Below, piece after piece: positions 24,101-25,168 of a stretch of 25,168 nt of DNA (the first letter of the stretch is position 1; every line of letters begins with the position of its first letter). The stretch spans positions 1-25,168 of the forward strand of contig CAYJOR010000037.1 in the NCBI GenBank assembly GCA_964371865.1, written 5' to 3'. The notes beneath the pieces are model-generated. The model had not been told where the DNA came from and searched no databases. It was given only the letters and a program-made list of their open reading frames with translations. Source of the DNA: CAYJAZ01 sp964371865. Its GTDB lineage: Bacteria > Desulfobacterota > Desulfovibrionia > Desulfovibrionales > Desulfovibrionaceae. A program made the position numbers and the translations under genes.

Positions 24101-25168
24101 GTTCAATAATCTTTTGAAAAAGTACGTTTCACCTTATTGGGATGAACTTCCTGCAAACGATTCTACTTGGGACAAAGTTTACTCCATTCCGGATGAATTA
24201 TTCTGGGAAACTAAAAACCAACAAAAGCAAATTCTTATTGACGAAATAAGAAAAAGAATACCAACATTTATGGCTAAATTTGGAGTAGACAGAAGTTATT
24301 CTCATGTATTAAATGAAAATCTATCGACTGATACCCTCATTATTGGCTTTGCGCGTAGATTTGCTCCATATAAACGTGCTAATCTGCTTTTTGCTGATGC
24401 TGATAGATTAGCTCGTATTATTAGTCAAGCAGATAGACCGGTAGTATTTGTATTCTCCGGTAAATCTCACCCAGCTGATGAAAAAGGTATTGAACTTATT
24501 CAAGAAGTTGTAAAATACGCTCAAGACCCACGTTTTATGGGCAAAGTTTTCTTCATTGAAGACTATAGCCTTTCTATCTCTAAAAAGCTTGTTCAGGGTT
24601 GCGATGTTTGGCTTAATAACCCACGCAGACCATATGAAGCAAGCGGAACCAGTGGTCAGAAAGTGCCTGTAAACGGCGGTATCAACTTCTCTATTTCCGA
24701 TGGTTGGTGGTGTGAAGGCTATAACGGTAAAAATGGCTGGAATATTGGGCCAGTCATTAACGAGTCAAACCTTTTCTACTCAGAGCAAGATGACTATGCC
24801 GATGCTGAATCTCTCTACACACTCTTAGAGGAAAACCTTATCTCAACCTATTATGATAGAGATATAAACAATATTCCTCATAAGTGGATTGATATAGCGA
24901 AAGATAGCTTACGCACACTTACAGCTGAATATAGTACAGGTCGTATGGTTTCTGATTATATGAATAAAGCTTATCTCCCTACAGCTGAAAGAAGCATTGA
25001 ACTTTGTGAAAACTCATTTGAGCTTGTAAAAGCAAATACAAAATGGTGTAGCGAAGTTAGCTCAGCTTTTAATGGTGTAAAGATTAACGATATTCAAATA
25101 TCAGGTATCGACGGTGATGTAGTTGTTTGTGGACAACCGTTCAATGTTAAGGTAAATGTATCTCACGC
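21132..25168 (+). CDS. glgP: Fused GT3-type glycogen synthase / GT35 alpha-glucan phosphorylase (3' end outside window)
   Basis: One frame is open from ATG 21132 through the right edge: 1345 codons and no stop. Residues about 5-540 are a glycogen synthase of the eukaryotic/GT3 type: SWEVCNKVGGIYEVITSK near the N-terminus, TTHATMLGR, and the E-x7-E motif PSWYEPWGYTPHES with E438 and E446. A basic, Ser/Thr-rich linker (about 545-580) leads into a DUF3417 segment (LTRLRELSQNLWWTW, about 588-602) and a GT35 phosphorylase core with NEGHSAF (near 847), HTPVDAGNERF, ITNGIHT, FARRFAPYKRA and EASGTSGQK, whose K1177 should hold pyridoxal phosphate. One polypeptide could both elongate glycogen and release glucose-1-phosphate. 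A C-terminal extension (from about 1320) continues outside. I found no frameshift at the junction. There is no clear ribosome site; GGAG (21121-21124) is 7 bases upstream. Confidence 0.9.
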   Translation, partial: MSDKYELFSSLFEVSWEVCNKVGGIYEVITSKVLQAKEQFGDDYFLLGPSLKRNPDFEETDEPAWEPIRQALAAKDLHCRLGRWNIPGKPKVILVDFASRYNKNQVLFDLWQKYGVDSLSGGFDYQEPVMFSTACGEVISAIWQHFYAPREMGSLAHFHEWMCGAGLLTVKSLAPEVGTVFTTHATMLGRALAGTSVDIYKEMRSINPKQEAAAHGITAKCSMEMVSARESDAFTTVSQITASEASAFLARKPDVVTTNGLDLSIIPDYSVERALANTNRERLIQPIERLLRRKVPDNLSILTISGRYEYHNKGIDTFLDSLAGLNKKLAGSNINVCALFLVMGGHHGLDQEAVSGDPNIKPNQDTDEGFITPFKVYDQPNDAILKTCKELGLTNKPENNVQVIFVPAMLDGHDGFFDMEYFEILAGCDLGVFPSWYEPWGYTPHESAAYGVPTVTTDLSGFGLWVREAEQKTELENQGVMVIPRQHSKYQNVVKSLEDCLLEYLHKSPEDVQKSRECARSISEKSTWEHFYPLYCEAYEMASEKAAKRGANLKGVRKKEKLSKVLTASSSTTPLLRTFTAVAELPPALTRLRELSQNLWWTWHHEAKHLFIELNPQTWENTGHNPVLAIEQASPDRLLELSEDSNYMERFNRVLKEFDAYMAVPIKEFGGKVTEEKPIAYFCCEFGIHESLPIYSGGLGILAGDHMKSVSDLALPVIGIGLLYRNGYFRQLLDSNGRQEAIYPYNDFSTLPIESVCDSEGNQKIIDLEMPGRTVYAAVWLARVGRAKLYLLDTDISKNTDEDRRITARLYEADRDFRLRQEIVLGMGGVRLCAQLGYTPSVYHMNEGHSAFLILERIRKHQLEDHLTLSEAMELVAGTCVFTTHTPVDAGNERFNVDQITRYFTPWTQAVGMNINSFIQLGKMDDSDNRDFNLTVLALRFANKSNGVSWLHGDVSRRMWRNLWKGLALAEIPIEHITNGIHTTSFVGDQFNNLLKKYVSPYWDELPANDSTWDKVYSIPDELFWETKNQQKQILIDEIRKRIPTFMAKFGVDRSYSHVLNENLSTDTLIIGFARRFAPYKRANLLFADADRLARIISQADRPVVFVFSGKSHPADEKGIELIQEVVKYAQDPRFMGKVFFIEDYSLSISKKLVQGCDVWLNNPRRPYEASGTSGQKVPVNGGINFSISDGWWCEGYNGKNGWNIGPVINESNLFYSEQDDYADAESLYTLLEENLISTYYDRDINNIPHKWIDIAKDSLRTLTAEYSTGRMVSDYMNKAYLPTAERSIELCENSFELVKANTKWCSEVSSAFNGVKINDIQISGIDGDVVVCGQPFNVKVNVSH
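22796..22865 (+). repeat. Inverted repeat in the synthase/phosphorylase linker
   Basis: GGTACGCA (22796-22803) and TGCGTACC (22858-22865) are perfectly complementary. Just inside them AGGAG (22807-22811) pairs with CTCCT (22849-22853). They enclose a 37-base loop exactly in the linker between the two enzyme domains. Confidence 0.6.

Overview
This AT-rich 25 kb chromosomal window most likely comes from a low-GC Gram-negative sulfate-reducer-type bacterium near the Desulfovibrionaceae. I infer this from the Desulfovibrio-like iron alcohol dehydrogenase, a siroheme/haem block (precorrin-2 dehydrogenase, HemX-like protein, HemA), an orphan FliM, a RACo-like corrinoid activator, an OapA/M23 peptidase, and intergenic GCCTTCGGCG hairpins resembling those common in Desulfovibrio. 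No transposase, phage gene, CRISPR array, tRNA or rRNA was seen.

Layout. (1) 1-4208: a short DtxR-family metal regulator (GTG start). To its left are two palindromic operator-like sites, one of which sits on the -10 of a strong leftward promoter. Rightward follow a PHP phosphoesterase, precorrin-2 dehydrogenase, a HemX/CcsA membrane protein and glutamyl-tRNA reductase, a compact siroheme/haem-supply unit. (2) 4209-6353: a highly expressed Fe-alcohol dehydrogenase with its own promoter, then about 670 non-coding bases full of hairpins and repeats. (3) 6354-10268: fliM leftward; rightward, a RACo-like [2Fe-2S]/ASKHA protein and an Rsm22-type rRNA methyltransferase. (4) 10491-13337: an M23 endopeptidase (leftward) and a DnaA-like AAA+ protein that lacks DnaA domains I/II but keeps the DNA-binding domain. 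(5) 13753-25168: central carbon and glycogen metabolism: GAPDH, glucokinase (leftward), GH133 debranching enzyme, GT4 glucan synthase-like protein, a GH57 amylase-like protein whose usual catalytic Asp appears to be Lys, and a giant fusion of a GT3-type glycogen synthase with a GT35 alpha-glucan phosphorylase that runs off the right edge.

The last block reads as a glycogen make-and-break cluster: two synthases of different families (GT4 and GT3), a phosphorylase, a debranching enzyme, a GH57 protein, and glucokinase/GAPDH to feed released glucose into glycolysis. No classical branching enzyme or ADP-glucose pyrophosphorylase is in the window. Most of the window is housekeeping. The points most worth a second look are the synthase/phosphorylase fusion, the GH57 active-site change, the truncated DnaA paralogue, the DtxR-type divergent operator, and a set of repeated intergenic hairpins.
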